From positions 12,679,659 to 12,743,658 of the forward strand of contig NC_080164.1 in assembly GCF_950295315.1 (NCBI RefSeq): a stretch of 64,000 nt of DNA, written 5' to 3'. This stretch comes from Erinaceus europaeus. Taxonomy: Eukaryota > Chordata > Mammalia > Eulipotyphla > Erinaceidae. The notes beneath the pieces are model-generated. The model had not been told where the DNA came from and made no database searches. It saw only the letters and a program-made list of their open reading frames with translations. The first letter of the stretch is position 1. The number at the start of each line of letters is the position of its first letter. Below are positions 9,963-20,239 of this stretch, piece after piece. Made by a program: the position numbers and the translations under genes.

Positions 9963-10222
9963 TCAATGTTTTTTTTTTAAATAATTACATTATCAAAGAT
10001 CAGATGTATGAAGTAACTATCGCTATAAATAACGATGATAAAGTTATATCCTATAAAGAACAAGGATGCATTTTCAGGATCTTTAGTAGAGATGATGTCT
10101 AAATGATTGATTTAATTTACACAAAACACTGAAGAGAAATTACATTCTATACAGGGGAGAAAACTGAAATTTATAGGGAAGAAAAAACAATTTCAAGGAT
10201 ATGCATAGAAGAGGTAAAAACA

Positions 10223-10287
10223 GAAAGGAAGAAAGAAAGGAAGGAAGGAAGGAAGGAAGGAAGGAAGGAAGGAAGGAAGGAAGAAAA
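10223..10287. repeat. (GGAA)n microsatellite
   Basis: About 65 bases of GGAA tetranucleotides with GAAA interruptions. Confidence 0.95.
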
Positions 10288-10834
10288 GTGAACCCTACAT
10301 GCTAATCTCCAAAAATACTGCTCAGAGCTGAATTTTGAAAGCATCAGTAACGAGATTTTTCAATACCCAGTAAGAAGATTGAATTTTATCAACAAAATTG
10401 ATCTTTCCTTTCATGAACTCATCCAGAACATTTTTATAAGCAATCAAGATGTGCAATGTACGTGTCCAGATGCACATAGATTGTTATTTTTGTAAAAGTG
10501 ATTTGTATCCCACATAGCTCTTGAGTGAAAAGGATTTTAAAAGAAAATCCAGTCCAATTTAATTTGCTTATTTTCATTTGATATCCTTGAAATGTTGTAG
10601 GCAAGATGCTTCAAAACTTGATTGGATGGTACACTTTAAATGGTCCTCAGCAAGGCAAGAGGGAAGTCATTTGATAGAATGAGCTGAACATCTCACTATA
10701 AACTCTACCATATGCAAGTCTCTAGCTCCAAAGCTGTGTCTACTAATTCTCAGCATTTGCATTTGTCTTTAGTTTTAGCTTTCAGAATACTCATTTGAGT
10801 TATAGGGTATTTCCCAATAGTTTATAAGGGGTTT
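10288..10834. other. Unique AT-rich stretch, nothing recognised
   Basis: No repeat family or coding pattern identified. Confidence 0.5.
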
Positions 10835-11128
10835 TATAATTATTTAATAATGATTGGCAAGACCGTAGGATAAGAGGGGTACAATTCCACCACTAGAACT
10901 CCGTATCCCATTTCTTCCATTGAAAGCTTCCCTATTCTTTATCCCACTGGGAGCATGGCGCCAGGTTCATTATAGGGTGCAGAAGATTGAAGGTCTGGCT
11001 TCTGTAATTGCTTCCCTGCTGAGCATGTATATTGGCAGGTCGATTCATACTCCCAGCCTGTCTCTCTCTTTCCCTAGTGGGGCAAAGCTCTGGAGAGGCA
11101 GGGTTCTAGGACAAACTGGTGACTAGTC
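10835..11128 (-). mobile_element. LINE-1 3' UTR tip, 5'-truncated
   Basis: Antisense L1 3' UTR with GGATAAGAGGGGTACAATTC, TTTATCCCACTGGGAGCATG, TGCAGAAGATTGAAGGTCTG and CTCCCAGCCTGTCTCTCTCT, in the same order as at 2571-2850 and 18680-18955. Confidence 0.85.
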
Positions 11129-11639
11129 ATGTCTTTTGTCAACCATCTAGCATGAATTTATACACCTATAGAAACTAACTTGGTTCAGTTATGAGCATCT
11201 CTAAGTGTTAACAAGACTTCATAATTCAAATAATCAGTGGAACTCAAATTGAAATTTTATTCATAGATCTAATAATGTTACGTTGCACCACACAAAACAG
11301 TGAAAAGTCCAGTGGAAAAGATTCTTTTCAACACTGAGACACTGAAATAAGAATTATTTGGGAGGACATACAAATAAATGCCTGGGGTTAAGGAGAAGAA
11401 ATCCATTTAAAATTACCAGAAATATTCATCTATCAACAACCATTCCATCTATCAGGATGTAATTATATGCAGGACCTATAAGAGAGTATGATCTCACAGT
11501 ATTTGAGAAGCTTGACCTGAAGAAAACAGTAACAAAGATACACAAGGGCTCCTGGTTAAATATAAATAATTAACATGACTACAATCCATTTCATAAAAAC
11601 TAACCATAGTCCGATGTACAAAGTAAAAAATTGAAAACA
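11129..11639. other. Unique AT-rich stretch, nothing recognised
   Basis: No repeat family or coding pattern identified. Confidence 0.5.
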
Positions 11640-11730
11640 AACATTGGTGGTAGGTGTGGTATTGAAGTACACCCTGCAATCTTAAATATTATAATTTTGT
11701 ATCCCATTATTAATCACACATTTAAAAATG
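11640..11730 (+). mobile_element. Possible short LINE-1 3' tip
   Basis: TTGGTGGTAGGTGTGGTATT followed by an AATTTTGTATCCC...TTAATCAC pattern resembles the terminal L1 pattern (GGTGGTGGGAATGG, then TTTTGTAAATCAATATTAAATCAC). Too diverged for certainty. Confidence 0.4.
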
Positions 11731-12732
11731 GCAAAAAATTAAGTTATTTTTTAAGTCTAGGAAACCATTAGGCTTCTTCTTATTATATAAAATCAGTTCA
11801 AAAGTCTATTGTGACCACTATGTAAGAGTAGATGGATTGTTTTTCTATACGTATCTTTTGACAGCTGCTGAGTTTTGTTTGTTTGGCTTGTTTTGTCTTT
11901 CTTGTAGTTCTCCACTGTGAATTATCAGAAGAAATGTGGGCACATTTGAAAAACAAACAAAAAACAGAGGCACAAGGTATTTTCCATTCTTCTTCTTTGG
12001 TCATCGATCACTTTCATGCCACAATTACACCTGTTTTTCCAAGGAACCATTTTTTCATCAAATCCCAAATGCCCTCATGTCCTTGAGTAATGGAACAGTT
12101 GTTTATAATGACAGTATATATAGAAAGTTGGTCATGTCTATGCTAATGTCCTCTTATTGTGTACACTTTAGAATACTATAATATTCTTTTTGATGTGTTA
12201 TAATTTAATTTTTCATAATAAAAGTGAAAAACCAGAAAACTGAAAAAATGGAGAATAGAAATAGAAAGTCTAAGATTGAGAAAAATCCCAGCACTTAAAT
12301 GAGCACATTAAGCACGCATATGTAGAGTTAAATTTGAATAACGTGAGCACAAATTCATATCTAAAGAAAATACAGAAAACATAGAATATAATCTGGTGTT
12401 CCACTCCTTAGTCACTTATTTCTCCAGCCAAGACAAAGGACTATCTTAGATTTTTATGATATTGTGTCATTGTAACACACTTACTCATATGTGTAACACA
12501 TATATTCTTTACCTTACCCACTTCTTAAAAGATTTTCTGACTTTCTGCACTGCATACAGCATTATGGATTCACTTTACAAAACTGTTTGCTTGTAGATTT
12601 TTGAAATTCATCTGTATTTTTGCAGCTGTGACTTGTATTATACAAATTAGTTATCCATTCTACAGTTGATGCACATTAGACTGGATTCTCTTGGAAGCTC
12701 TATAATATTTTGCTACATATCCTAGTACATAG
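11731..12732. other. Unique AT-rich stretch, nothing recognised
   Basis: About 1 kb of AT-rich DNA. Overlapping chance frames on both strands near 11.8-12.2 kb show no motif. Confidence 0.5.
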
Positions 12733-12748
12733 GAAAATAAGGTATCTA

Positions 12749-13022
12749 GGGAGTCGGGCTGTAGCGCAGCGGGTTAAGCGAAGGTGGCACAAAGCACAAG
12801 AACCGGCATAAAGACCCCGGTTTGAACCCCGGCTCCCCACCTGCAGGGGAGTCGCTTCACAGGCGGTGAAGCAGGTCTGCAGGTGTCTATCTTTCTCTCC
12901 TCCTCTCTGTCTTCCCCTCCTCTCTCCATTTCTCTCTGTCCTATCCAACAACGACAACGACAATAATAACAACAACAAGGGCAACAAAAGGGAATAAATA
13001 AATAAAATAAATATTAAAAAAA
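12749..13022 (+). mobile_element. tRNA-derived SINE, type A, young copy
   Basis: Complete copy from GGGAGTCGGGCTGTAGCGCA to the A-rich tail, with a B-box region GGTTTGAACCCC. It is bounded by a perfect 16-base direct repeat, GAAAATAAGGTATCTA, at 12733-12748 and 13023-13038. The unbroken long target repeat and close match to the copy at 3330 mark it as one of the youngest insertions here. Confidence 0.97.
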
Positions 13023-13063
13023 GAAAATAAGGTATCTATAGAATGTATCTTGAGCTGGAATTT

Positions 13064-13128
13064 ATATATATATATATATATATATACACTTATAGGATAT
13101 AAGTGTATATATATATATATATATATAT
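13064..13128. repeat. Long inverted repeat built on (TA)n
   Basis: Two AT runs meet at CACTTAT-AGGAT-ATAAGTG, giving arms of about 30 bases (13064-13093 and 13099-13128) with perfect pairing and a 5-base centre. Such DNA can extrude as a cruciform. Confidence 0.9.
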
Positions 13129-13130
13129 GA

Positions 13131-13915
13131 AAATTAAAGTCATTCAAACATGTAACAATTCACTCTGCTATTAACAATGCATGAGTGTTTCTGTGCAATC
13201 AAACTGTTCATGCTTTACAGTTTTGTTTGGTATATTAGAAAGGATATTTTAAATTAGATTTTCTAGTTACCAGTAAAGTTCCTCATCTTCCAAAAGATCT
13301 AGAGACCTTTCAGGTTTCTTTTCCATATAATTATTTTACAATAGGTTTAAAATTTATTTCCCTATTTTCAAAAATTATTGTTTTGATATTAATCATTCAT
13401 TGAAAATATTTCCTAGAATTAATAGTCTATTTTTATCCTTTGTGAAACATAGTATCTTTTTTAGGTTTACCTCTTATTTTGATGTTTTAATATCACATTA
13501 TGAAGTCCTAAAGGAATATTCTTCTGAAAGTTTTTCCTTTCTCTGGAGTCTTTCATTTATTTGACATTAGCTTATGTGATATAAGAGATACATGCTTTTT
13601 CAGCAATGTCTTTATATCTAAAGAGTCATTCTCATCAGCATATGAACATTCTTTCTTCTTGCATAAAAGAAATAAATGAGATCCATTCTCCTGAACACTT
13701 TCATTCCTTCAGATATTCCCATCTCTCAGTTCCATTTTACCTTCAACACTCTAATGAGATGGTGATTAAACTAAGTGTTTTAATACCTCTCCTGTTCCCT
13801 CTCAGGCTCACTCCGTTTGGAAACTCAATTCAACCATCTACTGAAACAACTCTCTTTGCTGAAATTAGTTAATTTTGGCAAGTATTAATTACTAAATTTA
13901 ATTATAAATTTAGTT
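13131..13915. other. Unique AT-rich stretch, nothing recognised
   Basis: No repeat family identified. An 88-codon plus-strand frame at 13606-13872 has no recognisable motif and no supporting context. Confidence 0.45.
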
Positions 13916-13930
13916 ATAAATTTAGTTCTG

Positions 13931-14654
13931 AGATGAGACTGCCAAAAGTGTGGCCATGGAGTAGCAGGAAAAAGATCAGATTCACCATCACCGCAAAAAA
14001 TAAATAACTATCGCTATAGACCTTAACAAATCAATCGAATTCAAGTGATAAATCTGCAGCCTCAGCCACCGCATTCCAGACACTATCGTGATTCCATCAT
14101 GACTTACCTGGACAGAAGACCTCACCAGTGTGTCCTGGAAACTCATGGCTGTTCCAGAACCCTACCCTACTAGGGAAAGATAGAAACAGACTGGTGGGTA
14201 TAGACAGACTTCCCAATGTTCATGGCCAGCACAGGAGCAATTACAGAAGCAAGAACTCCAACCCTCTGTCCCCCCCCAAAAAAAAAATTCTAATCTATGC
14301 TCCCAGTAGGGGAGAAATGATAGAGGAAAATGACCAGTGGGCTCTCTGAACTCCAGCTCCATCAGGACCTGGAGAGTGAAGAGGCAAAATGAAGGGACAT
14401 TTGGTCGTAGTAATAGGTGTATGTGTGACTTGGAAAGGAAGAGGAGACATTAAAAATGGGTAAATATATGCAAATATAGACAGACAGCTTATAAATAATA
14501 GTTAACCTGTATCAACAACCTTAGGAGAACTGTCGTAGCTTTCAGTGGAGGGATTGAGGATCCAGAGCTCTGGTGGTGGGAATGGTGCAGAGTTGTACCT
14601 CTGTTATCTTGAAATTTTGTAAATCAGTATTAAATCACTATTAAAAAAATAATA
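13931..14654 (+). mobile_element. LINE-1 3' UTR copy with target duplication
   Basis: Shares CTACTAGGGAAAGATAGAAA, CAATGTTCATGGCCAGCA and GAGCAATTACAGAAGC with other L1 3' UTR copies. It then diverges into a different terminal segment (AGCTTTCAGTGGAGGGATTG, GGTGGTGGGAATGGTGCAGA, TTTTGTAAATCAGTATTAAA), so it represents another L1 3' end subfamily. ATAAATTTAG(T/A)TCTG at 13916-13930 and 14655-14669 is a 15-base target duplication with one mismatch. Confidence 0.88.
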
Positions 14655-14669
14655 ATAAATTTAGATCTG

Positions 14670-15354
14670 GAATAACCCATTGAAAGACTCTCCCTTTGGT
14701 TATCAGAACACCAGTTGCTGCTGGGTTTTGTCCTATGTTAGTGAGTGCTCCAGACCCCTCCTTCCCTGTGGCTCCTTCTCACACTTCAACTCTTTTCAAG
14801 TTGGGCTACACCAAAGACCAGTTGGAGTCAGCTTTCCCTTTTCATGTGTTTCATGCCCACAAAAGATATCACTGGATCTCTGTTAAAGTCTACCCTGAAT
14901 CCTAAATGATTTTCATCACAGCATGATATAAGTATTGTCATTATAGTCTAAGCTGAAATCTCCCTCTTAACTTGGTTTATCACAGGAACGTGCATCCATC
15001 ACCCTTGCACTCCTGTGATGTTAAGGACAGAGTGCTTTTGTTGTTGTTGTTGGTTTGTTTGTTCTGCAACAAGTCAAATAATGGCACTTAACTTGACTCC
15101 ACATCACACAGTAAAAGTCAGATCCCTTTTTATGACCTGTCAGGTGTTCTGTGATTTAACTTGACAATCTTCTCTGACTTCCTGTCTGCTACTCTCACCT
15201 CTTCCCATTCTGGTGCAGCCACAGCTTCTTATAAAGGGCAGACCCACTCTTTCCTTATCATTTCTGGTCTGTCTAGATAAGCATGGAGAAGCTTCCCTCA
15301 CCTGCTACAGGTTTCATTCAAAGGTCACTTTGTTAGTGAATCACACACATATTT
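14670..15354. other. Unique stretch, nothing recognised
   Basis: No repeat family identified. Overlapping 68-69 codon frames near 14680-14905 carry no motif. A short (TTG)n run sits near 15041. Confidence 0.45.
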
Positions 15355-15392
15355 GTACATACACACACGCGCACGCACACACATCACACATA
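15355..15392. repeat. Imperfect (CA)n microsatellite
   Basis: CA dinucleotides with CG and TCA interruptions. Confidence 0.8.
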
Positions 15393-15739
15393 CACATCTC
15401 TTCCCTTCTCTCTCACCATTCCATTTTCCCTATCAATATCCTCCCTGACATTTCTCACCTTCCAATAGAGAATGCAGCTCACTGAATGATGACATCCATT
15501 ATCGGCTTCCCCAGAGGAATACTGAAGTCAGTTCATAATAGCTCAGGATTATACACTTCTCTTATAAAGTGATACTCCATTTGGTAGCTTGAAATTGACC
15601 ATGGTAGGAATATTATACCACAGGAATCTGCAAAGACTACACACCAGCATTTTCTTTTTATGCTTGCTAAACTTTTTCCAGCCCTTCCCTTTCTACATCT
15701 ATTTCTCCAATTAGAGTGAAATGAGTGTGATCGCTTTGT

Positions 15740-15810
15740 TTCTTAATCTTTCCTTAGCATTTAGAATAATATCTAGTACTTGGTAGGTGTGTAAGAAATT
15801 AGAGTCCGAA
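15740..15810 (+). mobile_element. Possible ancient MIR/L2 3' end
   Basis: TAGTACTTGGTAGGTGTGTA resembles the CATAGTAGGTGCTCAATAAA signature shared by MIR and L2 termini. Only a short diverged match, so low confidence. Confidence 0.3.
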
Positions 15811-15821
15811 AAAGTCCTTTA

Positions 15822-15865
15822 GTGGTGGGAATGGTGTTGATGTACACTCCTCTTTATTTGTAAAA
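15822..15865 (+). mobile_element. Possible minimal LINE-1 3' tip
   Basis: GTGGTGGGAATGGTGTTGAT followed shortly by an A-rich run matches the last L1 bases before the poly(A). Only about 45 bases. Confidence 0.4.
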
Positions 15866-15904
15866 AAAAAAAGAAGAAGAAGAGAAGAGGAGGGAGAGGA
15901 GGAG

Positions 15905-16023
15905 AAATTAGAGTATGAGTATCACTTCATTAGTGCACTTCCCTGCCCCCTGCCGTGTATGTGTATGTGTATGAGACCCAGGTTCCAGCCCAGCCACTTT
16001 GAAGGCAGTCTCAGTATTGTGAG

Positions 16024-16062
<39 letters not shown>

Positions 16063-16150
16063 CTCTTTCTCTCCCTCCCTCTCTCTCTCCCTCCCTCTCT
16101 CTCCCTCCCTCTCTGCCTGTCTTTATCTAAAATAAAATTAGAAAATGAGT
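15905..16150 (+). mobile_element. tRNA-derived SINE, type C
   Basis: Head near 15925 (TTAGTGCACTTCCCTGCC), CCAGGTTCCAGCCCAGCCAC (B-box region), then a long CT microsatellite tract and an AATAAAATTAG tail. Confidence 0.7.
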
Positions 16151-16261
16151 AATAGTGAGTTATATATTTTTCCTTAAACCAGTAATCATGTTTAATTATA
16201 AATATTTCTTATGTTAAGAAGTAGTCAATTCTGGAAATAACCTAATTTTGTCATGATGTCG

Positions 16262-16287
16262 ATATATATATATATATATATATATAT
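16262..16287. repeat. (TA)n microsatellite
   Basis: 26 bases of alternating AT. Confidence 0.9.
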
Positions 16288-16425
16288 CTTTTAATAATAT
16301 TATATTTTAGGGATGAGACACCTATAATTATCAGTTAAGACTGTCCTAGGTTTTACTGTCAAAATAATTGTAAACTATTACATGGATAGGGGAAATTATT
16401 TCTACCTTTTTTCTTTTTACTCTTC

Positions 16426-16488
16426 ATTTGCCAATCCTTGAGCTTTGTGCCACATGCGCTTAACCTGCTGCGCTACCACCCGACTCCC
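16426..16488 (-). mobile_element. Head-only, tailless type A SINE fragment
   Basis: Only the first 63 bases of a type A SINE are present, ending before the B box and without any A-rich tail. The fragment is nevertheless flanked exactly by the 14-base direct repeat TCTTTTTACTCTTC at 16412-16425 and 16489-16502. L1-mediated insertion normally loses the 5' side and keeps the 3' side, so this is the reverse pattern. It matches the class described as tailless retropseudogenes, derived from 3'-shortened tRNA-like transcripts. Confidence 0.88.
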
Positions 16489-16502
16489 TCTTTTTACTCT
16501 TC

Positions 16503-17150
16503 CACATCTGAACAAATTAAACAAAGCATTTTTATTTTACTTCATTTAATAAACCTGATTGTTTTCATTCATTTATTCTTCCTTGGTTTACTCTCATTAA
16601 TTTACTACAAAAACAGACGTCAAAATGTATATGTTCCATGACAAAACCCATAAATTATTACTATGATTGGGTAGGAGCCACTTAGTTGTATGAGGCACTA
16701 GTACACATGCCTGCTTTGCTATATGGGGCACTGTAGGCAGGAGACAGAGACCACCTGTATGTGTACAGCATATTCTCAGAAACCTGGGAAGCGTACTTTC
16801 TGCAGACAGCATCAGGAGTGACAGAGATTAGACGAAGGAGACAAATTTGATTTTCGATTACTGGTATTAGAATGTCAGCCATTTGTATCCATGTAACTGA
16901 ATTCTGAGTTCGGGCAACTAACATGAGAGTGAAATGCTATGAGGAACTTCCAGGTCACTTAACTGAGCATAAGATTCTGGCCCCTGCATTCTCATTCCGC
17001 TATATTCCTGTGATCAGGTCCCGCTTACCTACACCTTAGAGTCCTTGTTGAAAGATAAGTTCTTTTTCCCCATGAATCACCCAGGACCTTCCAGATAACA
17101 GCTGACTACCATGACAAATAATATAAAATAATAATAATAAATGAATAGGA
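16503..17150. other. Mostly unique; possible type C SINE head fragment
   Basis: GTACACATGCCTGCTTTGCT near 16700 resembles a type C SINE head but has no body or tail after it. Nothing else recognised. Confidence 0.4.
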
Positions 17151-17740
17151 AAGATGCATCCCCCAATACTCAGTTGGCTAAGGCACCAAACCTCTTTTTC
17201 TATAAAGCATTCAAATCAGATGCCCTGCTAACCACGAGAAGCAGATTGTTTGTGTTTCTTCCACAGGAATCCGGGAAAAAAACATCTGGACCCCTGCACA
17301 CCCTGACATCACCCACTAGATGGCACGACTACAGTGGCACAACCCCCCCCCCCCCCAAACCCTAGATGTCACCTGACGTGATCTGAAGAACCTGATTCAC
17401 AGACTCCAAGGACAGAACTTTTTTACTGCCTGTCTGCCTTCCCTGCTTCTGCTCTGACCTATCACGTTTTGGCAGTTCCAGCTCATTCTCTACAGAAAAG
17501 CAGAATTCCAGAGGCTGACCTTCCTCATGCAGCATTTCATCCCCTGCCATTTCTCCCCCTAGTCACCTACTTTGGACTGAGACTTCTATCATACTTGCTG
17601 GTATACCCTTTGGACACTTTAGACAATTTTACAGCAGCTTCCTTCCCTTCACGTTGCTGGTTTTTCATAGACTGACCCTGAGTAGTTCATATACTTTACA
17701 CACTGTTGCCCTGGGCATTAGATAAAAGGAAAGGGGGAGA
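17150..17740 (+). mobile_element. ERV internal region, 3' part, ending in polypurine tract
   Basis: This leads into the LTR at 17741. Segments GACTCCAAGGACAGAAC, CTACAGAAAAGCAGAATTCC, CAGCATTTCATCCCCTGCCA and TACTTTGGACTGAGACTTCT are clear relatives of the minus-strand sequence at 1-180. No envelope or polymerase motif is visible and stops occur in all frames. The left limit is uncertain because no 5' LTR was found. A run of about 16 C (17342-17357) interrupts it. Confidence 0.65.
17724..17740 (+). promoter_or_regulatory. Retroviral polypurine tract
   Basis: AAAAGGAAAGGGGGAGA lies immediately before the TG of the LTR, the position where plus-strand DNA synthesis is primed in retroviruses. 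Confidence 0.85.
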
Positions 17741-18210
17741 TGCTGGTAAATTGTGCAGATGCAGTCACATCCGCCATGTTGTCCCCTCAGGCTACTGCTA
17801 GTTCCCGCGAGAGTTGGGACATTCTCGGAGTGCCTGTTCCAACATGTTGTGCCCTCAGGGCATTGTCTATATTCCCCACAATATTTGGAGTGCTTTGGTT
17901 ACTCCTCCCCCCTCCCATTCTCAGGAGAGTTATTATCCTATCCTGGAGTGCTATGGTTACTCCTCCCCCTTTCCATTCTCGTGAAAGCTACTCCTATAAA
18001 AGCCCTTCTTCTTCCGCACCTCGCTCTCTTGCCAGCGCTTCACTTTGGTGTTCAGTCACAGTTACTGCGTGAGGCGGCCATTTTCTCTACCTCCACGTGG
18101 CCCAACCTGCTTCTCTAGCACCCAACTCTGAGGTGCCAGCACAAATAAAGATTTGTGTTCCCTCTTCGCTCCGGACCTCCTCTCTGTCTTCTCTGCGGCA
18201 CACAACAACA
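17741..18210 (+). mobile_element. ERV 3' LTR, second family
   Basis: Starts TGCTGGTAAATT right after the polypurine tract and ends GGCACACAACAACA. It has a CTATAAAAGCCC TATA box at about 17994 and an AATAAAGATTTGTG polyadenylation signal at about 18144. Two imperfect repeats of TTGGAGTGC...GGTTACTCCTCCCCC lie in U3 (about 17885-17970). The body differs from the LTRs at 848-1261 and 28952-29382, though the terminal ACAACA is shared. The last CA could also be at 18202 or 18207. Confidence 0.85.
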
Positions 18211-18679
18211 TCCAGGTACAGTGATTACTCAGCCCAGAAATCATACATTAAGAGATGCTCCAATACCAACAATATATTACTCAAGCCTGTTAGTTGTAGC
18301 AGGTAATTTTGTACCCACACCTTTAGACTCAAATTAGAAATTGCTCACATATTCTGTTTTCAACACCTTTAATTTTTTCTCTCTGCTTGTCTCTCTGTGT
18401 CTCATTCTGTCATCATTACATATTATCAGATCTATGATTCAGTTTGCTAATTCTTTCTTAGTTGTGTCTAAATGAATGTTTCTGCTGACCACAATTTTTT
18501 TTCTAATTTCAACCAATGCATTTAAAATTTATTGTTTTTCAAACATTCCTATCTGGTCTTAACATTGCTTATAATTTCATCATATTTTTTAACATTATTC
18601 TTCTTTAAAGTTATCAAATATACTCTAAATTGATAGTCTTGGTTGTACTGACTCTATAGTCAATTCTGCTATTTTTTAA
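18211..18679. other. Unique AT-rich stretch, nothing recognised
   Basis: No named repeat or coding pattern. Confidence 0.45.
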
Positions 18680-18955
18680 TTTATAAAATGGAAACACTGA
18701 CAAGTCCATAGGATAAGGGGTACAATTCCAGAGAGTTTCCACCAACAGAACTCCGTATCCCCTCCCCACCCTGATAGCTTTCCTATTCTTTATCCCTCTG
18801 GGAGTATGGATGCAGGGTCATTATAGGGTGCAGAAGGTGGGAGGTCTGGCTTTTGTAATTGCTTCTCAACTGAACATGGACTTTGACAGGCTGATCCATA
18901 CTCCCAGCCTGTCTCTTTTTCTTTCCCTAGTTAGTCAGAGTTCTGGGGGACAGAG
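18680..18955 (-). mobile_element. LINE-1 3' UTR tip, 5'-truncated
   Basis: Antisense copy with GGATAAGGGGTACAATTCC, TTTATCCCTCTGGGAGTATG, TGCAGAAGGTGGGAGGTCTG and CTCCCAGCCTGTCTC, collinear with 2571-2850 and 10835-11128. Confidence 0.85.
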
Positions 18956-19092
18956 ACAAGATTTTTAAATAATATTTTAATTTGAAAACATTTTCTTTCC
19001 ATAGAATTGAGATCAGATAGATTTAAAATATGTTATTCCAGAGAAGGCAATCATTTGCTTCCAACAAAAGGAGCAAAATTTCCAGTTATTTG

Positions 19093-19600
19093 GTGTACTC
19101 ACCAAAGTAAAGGACTTTGGGGTAGGGAGAAGTGTTCAAGCCCTGGAACAGGATGGCAGAGGAGGACCTGAGTGAGAAGTTGGATTGGTATGTGGAAAAT
19201 TGAGAGGTACTACACATGTACCACCTACTATGTTGGTCTGCTTCTAAATTCTGCTTCTAAGACCCCTTCTGTTGCATTGCTTGACTCTGTGGTCTATTTA
19301 CATAATCATTGTTTTCATTGGTTTAATCCCCACTGGTTTGTGCATGCTTTTTCCTTCTCCCCATCCCCTATCCTACATACTTCCTCTTCCTGACACTTCC
19401 GCCTCAGGAGATATAAAGGACAGTATTTTCTAATGAATAGAGATTAGACTGTTGAACTGCATCCCCGCTCATCAATAAAGATTGAACTGCGTTCCCAGCT
19501 CAGCTATGAGTCCCTGGTCATCTCTCTTATGCCCATGAAGCTAGCCTGACACTACTGTATTTTATTCTCAACTGTAAACTATTAATTCCCCAATAAAAAA
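19093..19600 (+). mobile_element. LINE-1 3' end split by an LTR
   Basis: 19093-19230 (CACCAAAGTAAAGGACTTTG, GGCAGAGGAGGACCTGAGTG) and 19552-19600 (TAAACTATTAATTCCCCAAT then A-rich) together match the terminal L1 sequence seen in antisense at 56150-56340. The LTR at 19231-19551 lies between them. Confidence 0.75.
19231..19551 (+). mobile_element. Solo ERV LTR nested in an L1 tail
   Basis: TGTTGGTC...GCCTGACA with ATATAAAGG promoter-like motif at about 19411, AATAAAGATTGAACTGCG and TATGAGTCCCTGGTCATCTC near its end. The last part is shared with the LTR at 28952-29382, so it is a related but shorter subfamily. Flanks CTACTA (19225-19230) and CTACTG (19552-19557) form a 6-base target duplication with one mismatch, as expected for class II elements. 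Confidence 0.82.
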
Positions 19601-19736
19601 AACAAAAGGAAGGGAGAAGACAGCAATATATATATATGAGGATCCATGACACAAAAGTGGAGGAAGATTTCAATGGGCAGTGGGAGTGATGTGTGCATTC
19701 CTATCACAGAGAGATACAATATATATAAATATGGGG

Positions 19737-19990
19737 CCTGGCAGTAGCACAGCTGGTTGAGTGCACATGGTGCCAAGCACAAGGACGAGCTTAAGGATTC
19801 TGGTTTGAGCCCCCCGCTCCCCACCTGCAGGGGGGTTGATTCACAAGTGGTGAAGCAGGTCTGCGGGTGTCTGTCTTTCTCTCCCCCTCTCTGCCTTTCC
19901 CTCCTCTTTCAATCCTCCTCTGTCCTATCCAATAACAACAAAGGCAACAAAATAGAAGAAAATTAACTACAGGAGCAGTGGATTCATAGT
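19737..19990 (+). mobile_element. tRNA-derived SINE, type A, variant
   Basis: Head TAGCACAGCTGGTTGAGTGC, GGTTTGAGCCCC B-box region, CCCCACCTGCAGGGGGGTTG, CT-rich middle and AACAAAGGCAACAAAAT. After this a GAGCAGTGGATTCATAGTGG segment appears, which belongs to the long-tailed subfamily also seen at 42006 and 58390. Confidence 0.85.
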
Positions 19991-20239
19991 GGCAAAAGAA
20001 AAATATACCTATACCTATACATATATTCCACTGACAATGGATGCCTTGTAAATTATTATTTCTTCCAATAAACTGATTACAAAATTTTCATCCAGACACA
20101 CAGTGTGCCCAATATACAAGTCTACACAACTCTCACTGTAAGCTACATTTATGCTTTTTATTTTGTCACAAGGTTGTACCTCGATGTAGCTAGACACATG
20201 TACTTACTCCAATTTCCCACATATTCTTATCAAGCATAG

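Noticed and set aside
13606..13872. 88-codon frame in a repeat-poor stretch
   Set aside because: No motif and no start, splice or regulatory context.
17724..17740. Simple purine-rich repeat
   Set aside because: Its position directly before the TG of an LTR and after related retroviral internal sequence fits a polypurine tract better.
17740..18118. Overlapping 110- and 121-codon plus-strand frames
   Set aside because: Both lie inside the LTR at 17741-18210, whose promoter and polyadenylation signals explain the sequence.
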